Shown piece after piece: positions 16,498-25,656 of a DNA stretch of 64,000 bases (positions within the stretch are counted from its first letter, which is position 1; every line of letters begins with the position of its first letter). The notes under the pieces were generated by a model that was given only the letters and a program-made list of their open reading frames with translations, did no database searches and had not been told where the DNA came from. Source of the stretch: a virus; the IMG/VR virus record IMGVR_UViG_3300025087_000054, positions 1 through 64,000 of that record; one strand, written 5' to 3'. The position numbers and the translations under genes were made by a program.

Positions 16498-16785
16498 ATG
16501 ATTATGATTGCAATATATATACTGTATTGTTATGTAATCCTACATATTGTGCAGGAGGTTAGATTAATAATTTACGAAATAAAGGAAGCACAATATAAGG
16601 AAAATAGTTTCCTTACGGTTAGGCATAAAAAAGAGCATTTAATTATGTTAATAATACTATTTTGTTTTTTAACGGTATCCGTTATATTAACACCGCAAGA
16701 TAGCGGTATAGTTGCTATATTAGGATTAGTGCTTGGTTTGATACTAATAGGTCATTTTGAGGATGAGAGATATGGTCGTTTATAA
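16498..16785 (+). CDS. Small membrane protein (moron candidate)
   Basis: A 95-residue protein with an N-terminal hydrophobic segment (IMIAIYILYCYVILHIV), a central pair (LIMLIILFCFLTVSVIL and GIVAILGLVLGLILIG) and charged loops. It lies in the middle of the head operon yet has its own promoter-like site and operator-like dyad. This is the usual pattern of a moron, an extra gene carried by a prophage. The function is unknown. Confidence 0.55.
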   Translation: MIMIAIYILYCYVILHIVQEVRLIIYEIKEAQYKENSFLTVRHKKEHLIMLIILFCFLTVSVILTPQDSGIVAILGLVLGLILIGHFEDERYGRL

Positions 16786-17434
16786 TTTAATTATATTTTA
16801 TATAATGTTATCAATCCCAGGTATAGGTGAGGTAAATTACGGATTAGTTGCGGAAAATGTATTAGCCGCGGTAATATTATTGCCTTTAATATGGTATCTA
16901 ATGAGAACACAACGAATGGATTTTAGGGAAGCAATGAAGGGTTTTTTGGAAGGACAACAAGCAATAATTAAGGCTATAAAAATTGAGGGCTTACGTACAC
17001 GAAGAGCAATAGGGCATACAGTATTAAATGAAGAGCAAACCGCCAAATTATTACAGGAAAAAATGTGGTATGTATCACAACAAAAATTAGATTATATTAA
17101 GGAGGTATTAGTAAATAATCATCTGGAGGATAGAGAGGAGCAAGTAAAACGCAAAGTAGAGACAGAGTTAATAAGATTATCTGGATTATATGTATCAGAT
17201 ATGAATGCGTTTGTAACACCCATAGGGGAACTGGGTACTTGGGTTAGGGAAAATTTAGATATGAAATCGTTTTTAGTCGAGGTATTTGCAATAATATTTA
17301 GGAAACAGACGGGTAATTTTAGTCGGGAGGAGAACATAAATGTTAAATTATCTGATTTATCGGTTTTAATGAAAAGTGTTCAAAATAGATTAGTTGACGA
17401 ATTAAAACAATTTATGGACAATGGGAGTAATTAA
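16757..17434 (+). CDS. Membrane-anchored coiled-coil protein
   Basis: A 225-residue protein with an N-terminal hydrophobic segment (VYNLIIFYIMLSIPGIG) and another (VLAAVILLPLIWYLM), then a long helical soluble part that includes FREAMKGFLEGQQAIIKAIK and RLVDELKQFM. The start overlaps the preceding gene by 29 bp. With the previous gene it forms a two-gene unit that is unrelated to head assembly by sequence; it could act at the cell envelope. Confidence 0.5.
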   Translation: MRMRDMVVYNLIIFYIMLSIPGIGEVNYGLVAENVLAAVILLPLIWYLMRTQRMDFREAMKGFLEGQQAIIKAIKIEGLRTRRAIGHTVLNEEQTAKLLQEKMWYVSQQKLDYIKEVLVNNHLEDREEQVKRKVETELIRLSGLYVSDMNAFVTPIGELGTWVRENLDMKSFLVEVFAIIFRKQTGNFSREENINVKLSDLSVLMKSVQNRLVDELKQFMDNGSN

Positions 17435-17449
17435 TAATTATATTAATAT

Positions 17450-18088
17450 ATGTTAGGAGCTACTGTAAATGGGAGTACACAACGCATAGTATCGGATGTA
17501 TACACAGATAATATAGTGTCTTTTAAGTTTGGTATTGACCCATTAAAAAATAAGACATTACGTGCAGTTACCGAATATAGAACTAGGAGTATGCACTTAG
17601 GTAATATAGTGTACTGTAATATATTAGATATAAAAGTGGCCGATAGATTAACAAACGAGGATGATAGTAAAACTTATGTAGTTTTAGCTGTACCAGAACA
17701 TAAACGAGGATTGGGTAATCATATGGAGTTAGTTGTAAGACAGATAGCGTCAGATTTACACGAAACAGTTAATCGCAAAATATTATCAGTAACACAGACA
17801 TATTATGATCCTATATTATTAGAATATAGCGGTGCAAAAAGTTGGGAAGAGTCCGACTTATCTGTATTATTAGACCCGATTGAGCAGGCAAAAGAGCATT
17901 TTATTCAGATTGTTGAAGGGGGTAAATTAGATAAAGTCGATTATATTATGACAGTAGATTTACCAACAAGTATAGATGTGGGTGAAAAATTTGATTATAA
18001 AGATATTGAGTATGATGTCATGTGGGTTATACCACAACCTTTTCAGACATTGGTAGGCATAAAAAAATCAGTTACTAATTATTTTTAG
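17450..18088 (+). CDS. Head-tail joining protein, 212 residues
   Basis: I do not recognise a family with certainty. It has a beta-rich N-terminal half (RTRSMHLGNIVYCNILDIKV...YVVLAVPEHKRG) and a second beta part near the end (VDLPTSIDVGEKFDYKDIEYDVMWV). The position between connector and the gp10-like neck protein matches a stopper or minor capsid protein. Confidence 0.45.
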   Translation: MLGATVNGSTQRIVSDVYTDNIVSFKFGIDPLKNKTLRAVTEYRTRSMHLGNIVYCNILDIKVADRLTNEDDSKTYVVLAVPEHKRGLGNHMELVVRQIASDLHETVNRKILSVTQTYYDPILLEYSGAKSWEESDLSVLLDPIEQAKEHFIQIVEGGKLDKVDYIMTVDLPTSIDVGEKFDYKDIEYDVMWVIPQPFQTLVGIKKSVTNYF

Positions 18089-18090
18089 TA

Positions 18091-18585
18091 ATGGCTAATT
18101 TTACGACATTTGGGCAGTTTGCCACATATTTAAGGGGTGTACAAAAATCTTTGCCTAAATTACAGGAGAGTGCTTTAGTGGCGATTGGTAAATATATTCG
18201 AGACACAATAAAAGCTAAGCACGGTGTGAAACAGTCTGGTTGGCCAAAAGGGATGTCAAAAACGCCACTGAAAAAAACAGGTGAATTGGCTGGGGCGGTT
18301 CAATATATTGCAACAAAAGAACAAGCCCGTATTTTTTCGACAAAATCTTGGTTGGCAATAATACATGAATACGGTATAACTATGCGTATGACAGATAAGC
18401 AACGAAAATACTTATTTGGTGTAGTATTAGCAGAGACTCCTTTGCCATCAGGTAAGCCTAAGTCAGGGTGGGGTACTGGCATGATTACAATACCAGCCAG
18501 ACCAATTTGGAGAACAATTTTACAGAAAGAACAAGGTAAGGTACAATCCATAGCAGATAGGTTTTTAACTCAATTATTTGTTTAA
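18091..18585 (+). CDS. Neck/tail completion protein (Mu gpG / HK97 gp10-like)
   Basis: A 164-residue member of the phage virion morphogenesis group. Typical features are the N-terminal helix (ALVAIGKYIRDTIKAKHG), the pattern WPKGMSKTPLKKTGELAGAV, a beta core with IFSTKSWLAIIHEYG, and the family signature ITIPARPIWRTILQ near the C-terminus. It is involved in joining the tail to the head. It starts 2 bp after the preceding stop. Confidence 0.7.
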   Translation: MANFTTFGQFATYLRGVQKSLPKLQESALVAIGKYIRDTIKAKHGVKQSGWPKGMSKTPLKKTGELAGAVQYIATKEQARIFSTKSWLAIIHEYGITMRMTDKQRKYLFGVVLAETPLPSGKPKSGWGTGMITIPARPIWRTILQKEQGKVQSIADRFLTQLFV

Positions 18586-18586
18586 T

Positions 18587-19219
18587 ATGGCATTTGAATC
18601 TTGCCCAGAGGATCGGTTTATGTCTAATGTGCTAAAAACTTGGCTCATGTTATTACGTGAAGATACTGGTTTTAGTGGCGTGCATATTACGCCAAAATCG
18701 CCCGACGAAGATAAAGCATTTACTTTACCGTGTGTTGTACTAAAAAGAGTAGGTGAGGACTCATGGAATTTAGCCAGATTAAGTGGCTATTTTAGGGAAC
18801 AAGATAATGAGGAAGATACCACACAATTGGATGTATTACGAGGATATACGTATAGGGCTATGTATCAGTTTGATATTTTGGCAACAACTAACAATAAAAT
18901 TAATGAATTAAGCACGAAATTAAATAACATATTAAAATCTGGCGATGATTCAGATATATTTGTGGATGGGGAAGGACCAAAAATGACTGTAATAACATTA
19001 AAAGACTTTGCAGATTCAGGAAGTATAGATTATACTGAAACTGATCTTTTAATAAAATTTAAGTATTGGCGGGACGTATCGGGTAATGATGTTAAAACAT
19101 TTGATCCTGAATTACTGCAATACTCAATAAGTGTAGGTTTTTGGGTAGATTATTTGCAGGCAAATACTTACCCAAAACTTGCAAGTGTAGGATATACTGC
19201 TACACTAAGTGAGGAATAA
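18587..19219 (+). CDS. Tail terminator-like protein, 210 residues
   Basis: ATG at 18587, just behind the stop at 18585, is the natural start. The protein has an acidic N-terminus, then LPCVVLKRVGEDSWNLARL, a beta strand pair (YRAMYQFDILATTNNKINEL) and a helix NKLNNILK-like. The pattern of a chain that first binds an edge and then forms a ring resembles tail terminators, and it lies directly before the sheath gene. Sequence evidence alone is weak. Confidence 0.5.
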   Translation: MAFESCPEDRFMSNVLKTWLMLLREDTGFSGVHITPKSPDEDKAFTLPCVVLKRVGEDSWNLARLSGYFREQDNEEDTTQLDVLRGYTYRAMYQFDILATTNNKINELSTKLNNILKSGDDSDIFVDGEGPKMTVITLKDFADSGSIDYTETDLLIKFKYWRDVSGNDVKTFDPELLQYSISVGFWVDYLQANTYPKLASVGYTATLSEE

Positions 19220-19265
19220 AATAATAAGATTATATATTTTTATTAAAATTTAATTTTTAACTAAT

Positions 19266-20618
19266 ATGACAAACGTAAAAGTGCCTCATATCTCGGTAAC
19301 TGAGACTGCTCAGTCATTACCAGTACCACAACGTAATCAGGTGGTAATAGGTATAATTGGTATATCTGAGACTGCGGGGGCGGATATTTTAAATATCGTT
19401 CAGGAGATTACATCAGTATCGCAGGCCGAAGGCATTTTTGGAGATAATACTGCTTATGATGCAGATTTAATTAAAATGATTAAAGTGGCTTTTGCGGAAG
19501 GGGCTAGTAAGATAAAAGCTGTTACTATAGGTATACCAACACGTGATGCATCTACGAGTAGTACTCAAGGTACTTTGACTGGTAATGTGGATGTTGGGGA
19601 TAATACTTTTGAGGTAGCGTTAGCTACTATATATGCAGATAATGATGTTATTTATGTAGGTACGGGATCAAGTTATAAGTATGAAGAAAGACATATTGTT
19701 AATGGAACACCAGCGTCGGGTACTACAGTTACGATAGACGGTACATTTGAGTTTGCTCATTATATAGGTGAGATGGCAAATGTAATTACTGAAAAAGCAT
19801 CGACAGATTATGCTACAGCAATTACAGCTATGGAAGAGGATGAAGAAAAAGCAATAGTTATTTGTCAGTTAAATGACGATACTACAGCAGGGTTAATCAA
19901 GACAATGTGTGATAATTCATTGTTAAACTTTAACACTCCTTGTGTATATATAAGGGCACCTGAATTTGCGGAAGCAGAATCGGACGTAAGAACAAATGCT
20001 ACAGCACATAACTCAAGTAGGATTTTATGTATGTGGCCAAGATTGATTGATTTTAACGGAAGAACATACCGACCAGGCGAAAATTCAGCGGCATTGGCGG
20101 GCGTAATTGCAAATAATAATTTGCCAAAATTAAATCATAATTTTAGCGAGTTTAGTACAGTTGGGGCAGTTACTGCAAAAATATCTAATATGGATACTGA
20201 TATATCTGCGGGGGTTACTCCAATACAGTTAAAATACGGTACTATACACATAGTAAGACTAGTTACAACTTATGTAACAAAAGATGGCGTGCCAGATACA
20301 ACATGGCAGGAAGGATCAGTTAGGTTGAATGTTGATTATATAATTAAAGATATAACATCAATGGTTCAGACTAAATTTATGCAAAAAGGTAATACTATTA
20401 CTACACGAAGAGCGATTAAAGAGGAAATAAAGGCAAGATTAGCTAAATTTGAATCGTCTGAAATATTAGTTGCAGATGAAAGAACAGGCACACCAGCATA
20501 TAAAGACCCTGTAGTGGTGCAGAATGCCGATGATGCTACACAAGCAGATGTATCAATCGAGTTAAGTCCAGGAAAACCATTAAACTTTATTACAGTAGCG
20601 TTTAATGTGTATTTATAA
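19266..20618 (+). CDS. Tail sheath protein
   Basis: A 450-residue contractile sheath protein. The start VPHISVTETAQSLPVP, then VVIGIIGISETAGAD and QAEGIFGDNTAYDADLIKMI, match the beginning of myovirus/Mu-type sheaths. The C-terminal third contains the core fold (TKISN..., GTIHIVRLVTTYVTKDG, TWQEGSVRLNVDYIIKDITS, and a C-terminal FNVYL arm). It shows that the phage has a contractile tail. It precedes the tube gene by 44 bp. Confidence 0.88.
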   Translation: MTNVKVPHISVTETAQSLPVPQRNQVVIGIIGISETAGADILNIVQEITSVSQAEGIFGDNTAYDADLIKMIKVAFAEGASKIKAVTIGIPTRDASTSSTQGTLTGNVDVGDNTFEVALATIYADNDVIYVGTGSSYKYEERHIVNGTPASGTTVTIDGTFEFAHYIGEMANVITEKASTDYATAITAMEEDEEKAIVICQLNDDTTAGLIKTMCDNSLLNFNTPCVYIRAPEFAEAESDVRTNATAHNSSRILCMWPRLIDFNGRTYRPGENSAALAGVIANNNLPKLNHNFSEFSTVGAVTAKISNMDTDISAGVTPIQLKYGTIHIVRLVTTYVTKDGVPDTTWQEGSVRLNVDYIIKDITSMVQTKFMQKGNTITTRRAIKEEIKARLAKFESSEILVADERTGTPAYKDPVVVQNADDATQADVSIELSPGKPLNFITVAFNVYL

Positions 20619-20662
20619 GATTTATAAATACTTTAACTTTTATTATTTAAAATTATAAAATT

Positions 20663-21091
20663 ATGGCAGACGAAGTCTCAAAAGCAAATAACCAAGATGC
20701 TGTTAGCATTGCGGAATGTTCCATCGTTTTGGATGGAGTAACACTTGGGTACATGACAAGTCTTACAGTTGATGGTAGGGCTCCTGAGGATATAATTAAT
20801 TGTTTTGGCGGTACTTTAAGACGAAGGAAACCAGAGACAGTTGAATGGTCATCAGACGGAGTTGTGTTATACGACAACTTAAAAATGCTGAATGCATTAC
20901 GTAATGGCGATTTGTTTCAGATTGTTGTTACAACAGCAAACCCAGACATTACTCAGACAGCTAATTTAGGGCAGATAATGACTGTATATAACTGTAGAGT
21001 GAATGACCATAATGTTACGTTGAATGATAGTTCAACATTTAAGATGAATGGTAGAGCAGATAATTGGGATGTTGAAACAATAGAGTCATAA
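20663..21091 (+). CDS. Tail tube protein
   Basis: A 142-residue protein with the shape of myovirus tube proteins: CSIVLDGVTLGYMTSLTVDG, then an inserted loop with RRRKPETVEW, and SDGVVLYDNLKMLNALRNG, ending in FKMNGRADNWDVETIES. It stacks as hexamers inside the sheath. It is followed immediately by a strong terminator, as expected for an abundant structural product. Confidence 0.82.
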   Translation: MADEVSKANNQDAVSIAECSIVLDGVTLGYMTSLTVDGRAPEDIINCFGGTLRRRKPETVEWSSDGVVLYDNLKMLNALRNGDLFQIVVTTANPDITQTANLGQIMTVYNCRVNDHNVTLNDSSTFKMNGRADNWDVETIES

Positions 21092-21098
21092 AATAGAT

Positions 21099-21150
21099 AA
21101 AGGGGGTGTAACTTAAAATGCTATTTTAAGTGTTAGCCCCCTTTATTTTT
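21099..21150 (+). terminator. Long intrinsic terminator after the tube gene
   Basis: AAAGGGGG (21099-21106) pairs with CCCCCTTT (21137-21144). Inside it ACTTAAAAT (21111-21119) pairs with ATTTTAAGT (21123-21131). A T-rich tract (TATTTTT) follows. It separates sheath and tube from the genes downstream. Confidence 0.88.
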
Positions 21151-21172
21151 GCAATTATAAAATTATACAAAT

Positions 21173-21793
21173 ATGGAAATACGAAAGCAATTTAAGTATG
21201 AGATGGCTCATATAGTACGGGGAGCTTGGACACGTAGATGTTCAGTAAATTTACACGGACATAGTTATATATCGGAAATACTGATAAAAGGTAGTACATT
21301 AGACGCAGGGCAAATGCTTATTGATTTTGGGTTAGTAAAATTATGGATGAATGATTTTATGGATAGTTTTGATCATACTATTATGCTATATAATATAGAA
21401 CAAGATGCCGATTTAATTGAACTAGCAATTAAAAAATTTGAGAGGGTGATTGTATCTCCGTTTAATACGACAGCGGAAATGCAGGCGGCTTTTCAGGCAT
21501 TTGTTATAAAAAGGTTAATAGATAGTCATATAAAACAAAATGATGAGGCTAATGGTGCTATTTATCCAGACGCAGTTAAGGTACGATTACATGAGACAAC
21601 GACTGGTTATGCACAGGCTGGTTCAGATGAGTTTTTTATTAATTATCCACATCAAGTACCATTTAAGGTTTGTACGCCTGTCTTATTAAACGAAATACTA
21701 GAGCATAAAGATATTTTTTGGATGAGTGAGGGTATTGCATCAGAATGGAAAAATAAAGATTGTTGGTTGGAAAGTTACAATAAAATTATTTAA
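21173..21793 (+). CDS. QueD / 6-pyruvoyl-tetrahydropterin synthase-like enzyme
   Basis: QueD makes 6-carboxy-tetrahydropterin on the pathway to preQ0 and 7-deazaguanines; PTPS acts on pterins. The 206-residue protein shows FKYEMAHIVRGAW with the zinc-binding His, RRCSVNLHGHSY with a possible catalytic Cys and the two other zinc ligands in HGH, DFGLVKLWMN, FDHTIMLYN with the Asp/His pair, and VKVRLHETTTGY with the Glu. All catalytic residues appear present, and an extra 60 residues follow. It is unusual within a tail operon, between tube and chaperone. It could support DNA 7-deazaguanine modification; no other gene of that pathway is visible in this window. It could also be structural. Confidence 0.75.
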   Translation: MEIRKQFKYEMAHIVRGAWTRRCSVNLHGHSYISEILIKGSTLDAGQMLIDFGLVKLWMNDFMDSFDHTIMLYNIEQDADLIELAIKKFERVIVSPFNTTAEMQAAFQAFVIKRLIDSHIKQNDEANGAIYPDAVKVRLHETTTGYAQAGSDEFFINYPHQVPFKVCTPVLLNEILEHKDIFWMSEGIASEWKNKDCWLESYNKII

Positions 21794-21805
21794 TTATTTA
21801 ATTAT

Positions 21806-22507
21806 ATGTCAAAATCATTTAAAGATTTACGGCCAGTTAAGGACGAATCGGGTAATTTAAAACTTGATTTGTTACGCAAGGCTGGAGTCGCCGCTAAGGT
21901 AATAACGTTTCCGAATACAGATGTTGAATGTGTTATGCGAGTTTTAACTAAATCCGAGGTATTAACAGCTCAAGATGAAGCGGCTCGAAAAGTTGAACAA
22001 CAATGTAAAAGTACGACACAGCAATCAGAACTGATAGATAATTTTTTTCAGTATGAGGTATTTTATCGGGCATTAAGAACCATGCCTGATGGTAAAGGAT
22101 TAAGGGAGGTTGACCCGAAAGAATTGCCACATTTTTTCAGTTCAGCAGAGGAGGTCGGGGAATGTACCGCGGATGAGTGCGTTGAATTATTTAATGAGTA
22201 TACTAATATTCAGAAACATTATGCAGGTATACCAGATTTGGATACGCCAGAACAATTTGAAACATTTATTGAGGAACTAAAAAAAAACTCAGCAACTGGG
22301 AATTATTTAAGTTCACACATATTGAAAAAGCTCGTTCGATTTTTAATCGCGAATATGACAATATCACAGACGGAGAATGGCTCTACATCTATGTTTGCGA
22401 CAGTAAAGCAAAAGAACTTGAAAAACAAGCCTATGAGAAAGCAGGGGCTGGAGCTCAAGGAGGAGCTGGAGGAGGAGTTAGTCTTAAATCAAGAAAAAAG
22501 TTTGTAG
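21806..22507 (+). CDS. Tail assembly chaperone, frame-0 product
   Basis: Tail assembly chaperones act with the tape measure during tail formation and often come in a short and a frameshifted long form. The 233-residue frame-0 product has an N-terminal folded part (SKSFKDLRPVKDESGNLKLD, then TFPNTDVECVMRVLTKSEVL) and a central helical part. It ends with a low-quality lysine- and glutamate-rich tail that looks like a shadow of the other frame. The slip site is at 22282-22288. Confidence 0.7.
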   Translation: MSKSFKDLRPVKDESGNLKLDLLRKAGVAAKVITFPNTDVECVMRVLTKSEVLTAQDEAARKVEQQCKSTTQQSELIDNFFQYEVFYRALRTMPDGKGLREVDPKELPHFFSSAEEVGECTADECVELFNEYTNIQKHYAGIPDLDTPEQFETFIEELKKNSATGNYLSSHILKKLVRFLIANMTISQTENGSTSMFATVKQKNLKNKPMRKQGLELKEELEEELVLNQEKSL

Positions 22508-22608
22508 ATCCGAATTGGAGTGATAAAATAAAGATGGTAAAATCAGGTATACAGCCTGAAAATACTTTATTGAATAAATTAAAAAATAAAAAGTATGGCC
22601 ACCAGTAA
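21806..22608 (+). CDS. Tail assembly chaperone, -1 frameshift fusion product
   Basis: After A AAA AAC at 22282-22288, the -1 frame is open to TAA at 22606-22608 and encodes a far better protein than frame 0: LSNWELFKFTHIEKARSIF, NREYDNITDGEWLYIYVCDS, KELEKQAYEKAGAGA, a GG-rich linker, then FVDPNWSDKIKMVKSGIQPE and NKLKNKKYGHQ. It overlaps the tape measure start (22595) by 14 bp. The position and layout match programmed -1 frameshifting in phage tail chaperones (lambda G/GT type). The fraction of shifting cannot be read from sequence. Confidence 0.75.
22282..22288 (+). promoter_or_regulatory. Programmed -1 slippery heptamer A AAA AAC
   Basis: In the chaperone reading frame CTA AAA AAA AAC the last seven bases form A AAA AAC, a classical -1 slip site, within a run of nine A. 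The -1 frame behind it codes for a plausible domain. No strong downstream stem was obvious. Confidence 0.75.
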
Positions 22609-25600
22609 ACAACTTGAATTGTCAGTTACCTTAAAGGGTACACAGGCACGAATGGCCTTGGACGGTATTATTGCTTCGACTGAAAAAGCCCATGGCAAAA
22701 TGGGACAGTTACAAGGGCAAGCTACTGTTACGGGTACTTTGATGGGTAAAGCTTTTAGTAGTGTTAACGGTATTTTATCAGATTCGGTTAAGCAGGCGGC
22801 AAATATGGCAAAGTATATGATGACTATTGCTACTATAACTGGCGGTATTTGGCTAAGGCAATCAATAAGGGATTTGGTTGAATTTGAAACACGATTTAGT
22901 TTAATGAATGCCACATTACGAGCGAAATTGCCGTCAACATTAAATTATTTACGAGATGAGATAATGCAATTATCCAGTAGTACTGGTAAGAGTATAATAG
23001 ATATTACAGATACAATGACACAATTTTTTGGAGCGGGTTTAAAACCGACCGCAAAAGAAGGTACTTTTGCATATCAAAAACAGTTAAATGATGCAATGAA
23101 AATACAGGAGTTATTATCAAATAGTGCATTGGCAACGGGCGAAAGTACTGAAAATATGATGGAGGCGTACATATATGCCGCTAATGCTTTAGGTCGCGAT
23201 TCAAAACAGTTTGAGACAGCTAGGTATATAATGTCATTATTTGGATCAACATTGGATCAAGGTATTGGTTGGATGAAAGAATATGGTACTCAGTTCGTTA
23301 AATTTACAATGGAAGCAAAACAGGCGGGATTGAGTGATGCGGAGATGTTTGCTACATTTGCTAAGATGACAAGAGTAATGACTCCAGAGGTGGCTGGATT
23401 TACTATGTCAGCTTTTATGCGGGGCATGAATGATTTGCCAAGGCAAGCTCAAAGAGCGGCCTTAAAAGTACAAGATATAATGAAAAGTACTAATCTTACT
23501 GGTGATCAGCGTAAATTAGTTCGGCAGTTTGATACAAGAGAGGAATGGGAAAATATATTTTTTGCAACAAACGAAAAAGGTGAAAAAGTTAAAAAAAGTT
23601 ACCGAGCATTAATGGCAGATTTACAAAAAATAGTTACGGTAGTTCCAAACAATACCGCATTATTTGATGTATTGTTTCAGGGATTATCTAACAATAGGGT
23701 AGCTAAACGAGGAATGCAGTTATTATTGGAGGACTCGGGATTTACAGACTTATTTGGTGAAAATGGATTGGTTGATTTAGTAGATAAAGATTTATTGGAC
23801 GGTACTATAATGATGGAAAAAATAGCAGGTATGCAAGAATCTTTCGGAACTAAATGGACAAAAATGTGGGCGGCAGTTAAAACTGAAACTTTAAAAGTTA
23901 CCCATGCGTTAAGTCCAGCATTATCCGCTTTTGCTTCGGTTGTGCATAGTAAATTAACTGGGGAGGGAATAGATAATAAAAGTTTAGCGGCTTATTTTGG
24001 TAATGCCAGGGCGGAGATTGAAAAAATAGCACCATCATTAGAACCCGTAATAGATGGTATTGAAAAAATGACTTATTATATTGCATCGGGACAGTTTAAG
24101 CGAGAACTTAATTATGTTAAAGGATTTGTTGGTGAGCTATACTCATTATCAATAGCCATGAAAGAGATATTTATGGGATTTTGGAACTCGCCACCAATGG
24201 TTTGGTTAAGAGAAAAATTGCAGGGACAGGAGGTACTAAGTTTAGCATTAACATTGGTCGGGTATAATGCGGCTAAACATATGTTAATGGGTCTAGGTAC
24301 ATTATTCGGCACATCATTATTATCAGGAATAATAGGCAGTGAGATGGCGGGGGCATTATTAGGTAAAACATGGGCGACAAATGCGTTAGGATTAATGACA
24401 ACAGGTGGATTGGCCGCTACAAAATGGGGTGCTGTGGGTAAAATACTAACATCGGCATCTATTTGGGCGGTAGTGGCCGCTATTATTGCTGGTGGTATTA
24501 AAATGTATATGGAGGGCAGAGAGAATAAACGTGATAAAGCCGTTGAGGATCAAATAGCAAGTGGCGAATTACACACACGAGTAAAAATGGTATCAAAAGG
24601 CACAATAGCTGGGTTACAAGATGATAAATTAATAGGGCAATTGAATGAATCATTAGATAAAAAAATGGATTTTAATAGAGTAGATTATGCAGGTCAACAA
24701 AAATTAGCTCAAATATTAGCACCAGGTAAATTAAAATATAATATACCAAGAGAGTGGAATAAGTTGGGGATACATAAGGATATGAGTGAGATAACGGGCG
24801 GGGATATGTCGCCTAATCAGTTAATAGATAGATACGGAGAGGATATGGCATTAAGTATAATTGGCACATTAAAAGAATATGCTAGTTCGCAGTATGATAC
24901 TGGGTTATTTAGTGCTTTGACTGGGCAAATGGTAGATGAGGGCACAAATTTAGCTGTCGGCACGGGCGTATCGGAATTAATCAACTCGTTAAAATTATTA
25001 AATGATATATCGTTAGGTAATACGAGTAGTGTTTTAAAATTACAACAAGCCTATGATTTATTTACGGGAGCAATTTCAGCTGGCGATATGCCAAAAGCCA
25101 CCGAAGCCTTGAAGGAGTTTAATAAATTAAAGTTTTATGTAGACCCATATAAAAATACGGATCTAATAACTAGTCTACAAGAAAGTATTGCTGTGCAGTT
25201 AAATACAACGACTACGGAATTGAATGACGTGAATAATCAATTAGCGGGCATTAATTTTGATAGTGCTTTATCAGGAAAAGAACCAGATAAAGAGGCGGAA
25301 GCTTTATACGAAAAACAAGGTAAATTACAAACTATGCTAGATGAACTTAATAAAACACAAAGCTTTTTTGATACAGAGGATATGGGCAAATTGAGAGAGG
25401 CAACACAATTATCTAATGAGGAGTTAAGTAATATTAATTTAGGTATTGCAGGTATGAAACGGGCAATAGAGACAAATAAGTTAAGTTTTACGCCTACGAT
25501 ACAAGTAACACTTAATGTAGATGGTAAGAGTATGTGGAGTAATGCTGATTCGCCCGCTTCGGCTAATTATACAGGACCAGGAGGATTATATACTCCGTTT

Positions 25601-25648
25601 GCAGATAATAATCAGATTTTAAATGCTAATTTTACTCCAGCATATTAA
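22595..25648 (+). CDS. Tail tape measure protein
   Basis: At 1017 residues it is the longest plain structural gene. It is mainly helical, with hydrophobic segments at about residues 570-590, 600-625 and 630-645 (for example LLSGIIGSEMAGALLG and ASIWAVVAAIIAGGIKMY), as in tape measures that insert into the membrane. N-terminal helices carry MALDGIIASTEKAHGKMGQL and a long coiled-coil-like middle. It sits directly after the chaperone and before the baseplate genes, the expected place. Its length sets tail length. Confidence 0.82.
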   Translation: MATSKQLELSVTLKGTQARMALDGIIASTEKAHGKMGQLQGQATVTGTLMGKAFSSVNGILSDSVKQAANMAKYMMTIATITGGIWLRQSIRDLVEFETRFSLMNATLRAKLPSTLNYLRDEIMQLSSSTGKSIIDITDTMTQFFGAGLKPTAKEGTFAYQKQLNDAMKIQELLSNSALATGESTENMMEAYIYAANALGRDSKQFETARYIMSLFGSTLDQGIGWMKEYGTQFVKFTMEAKQAGLSDAEMFATFAKMTRVMTPEVAGFTMSAFMRGMNDLPRQAQRAALKVQDIMKSTNLTGDQRKLVRQFDTREEWENIFFATNEKGEKVKKSYRALMADLQKIVTVVPNNTALFDVLFQGLSNNRVAKRGMQLLLEDSGFTDLFGENGLVDLVDKDLLDGTIMMEKIAGMQESFGTKWTKMWAAVKTETLKVTHALSPALSAFASVVHSKLTGEGIDNKSLAAYFGNARAEIEKIAPSLEPVIDGIEKMTYYIASGQFKRELNYVKGFVGELYSLSIAMKEIFMGFWNSPPMVWLREKLQGQEVLSLALTLVGYNAAKHMLMGLGTLFGTSLLSGIIGSEMAGALLGKTWATNALGLMTTGGLAATKWGAVGKILTSASIWAVVAAIIAGGIKMYMEGRENKRDKAVEDQIASGELHTRVKMVSKGTIAGLQDDKLIGQLNESLDKKMDFNRVDYAGQQKLAQILAPGKLKYNIPREWNKLGIHKDMSEITGGDMSPNQLIDRYGEDMALSIIGTLKEYASSQYDTGLFSALTGQMVDEGTNLAVGTGVSELINSLKLLNDISLGNTSSVLKLQQAYDLFTGAISAGDMPKATEALKEFNKLKFYVDPYKNTDLITSLQESIAVQLNTTTTELNDVNNQLAGINFDSALSGKEPDKEAEALYEKQGKLQTMLDELNKTQSFFDTEDMGKLREATQLSNEELSNINLGIAGMKRAIETNKLSFTPTIQVTLNVDGKSMWSNADSPASANYTGPGGLYTPFADNNQILNANFTPAY

Positions 25649-25656
25649 TTTAAACT

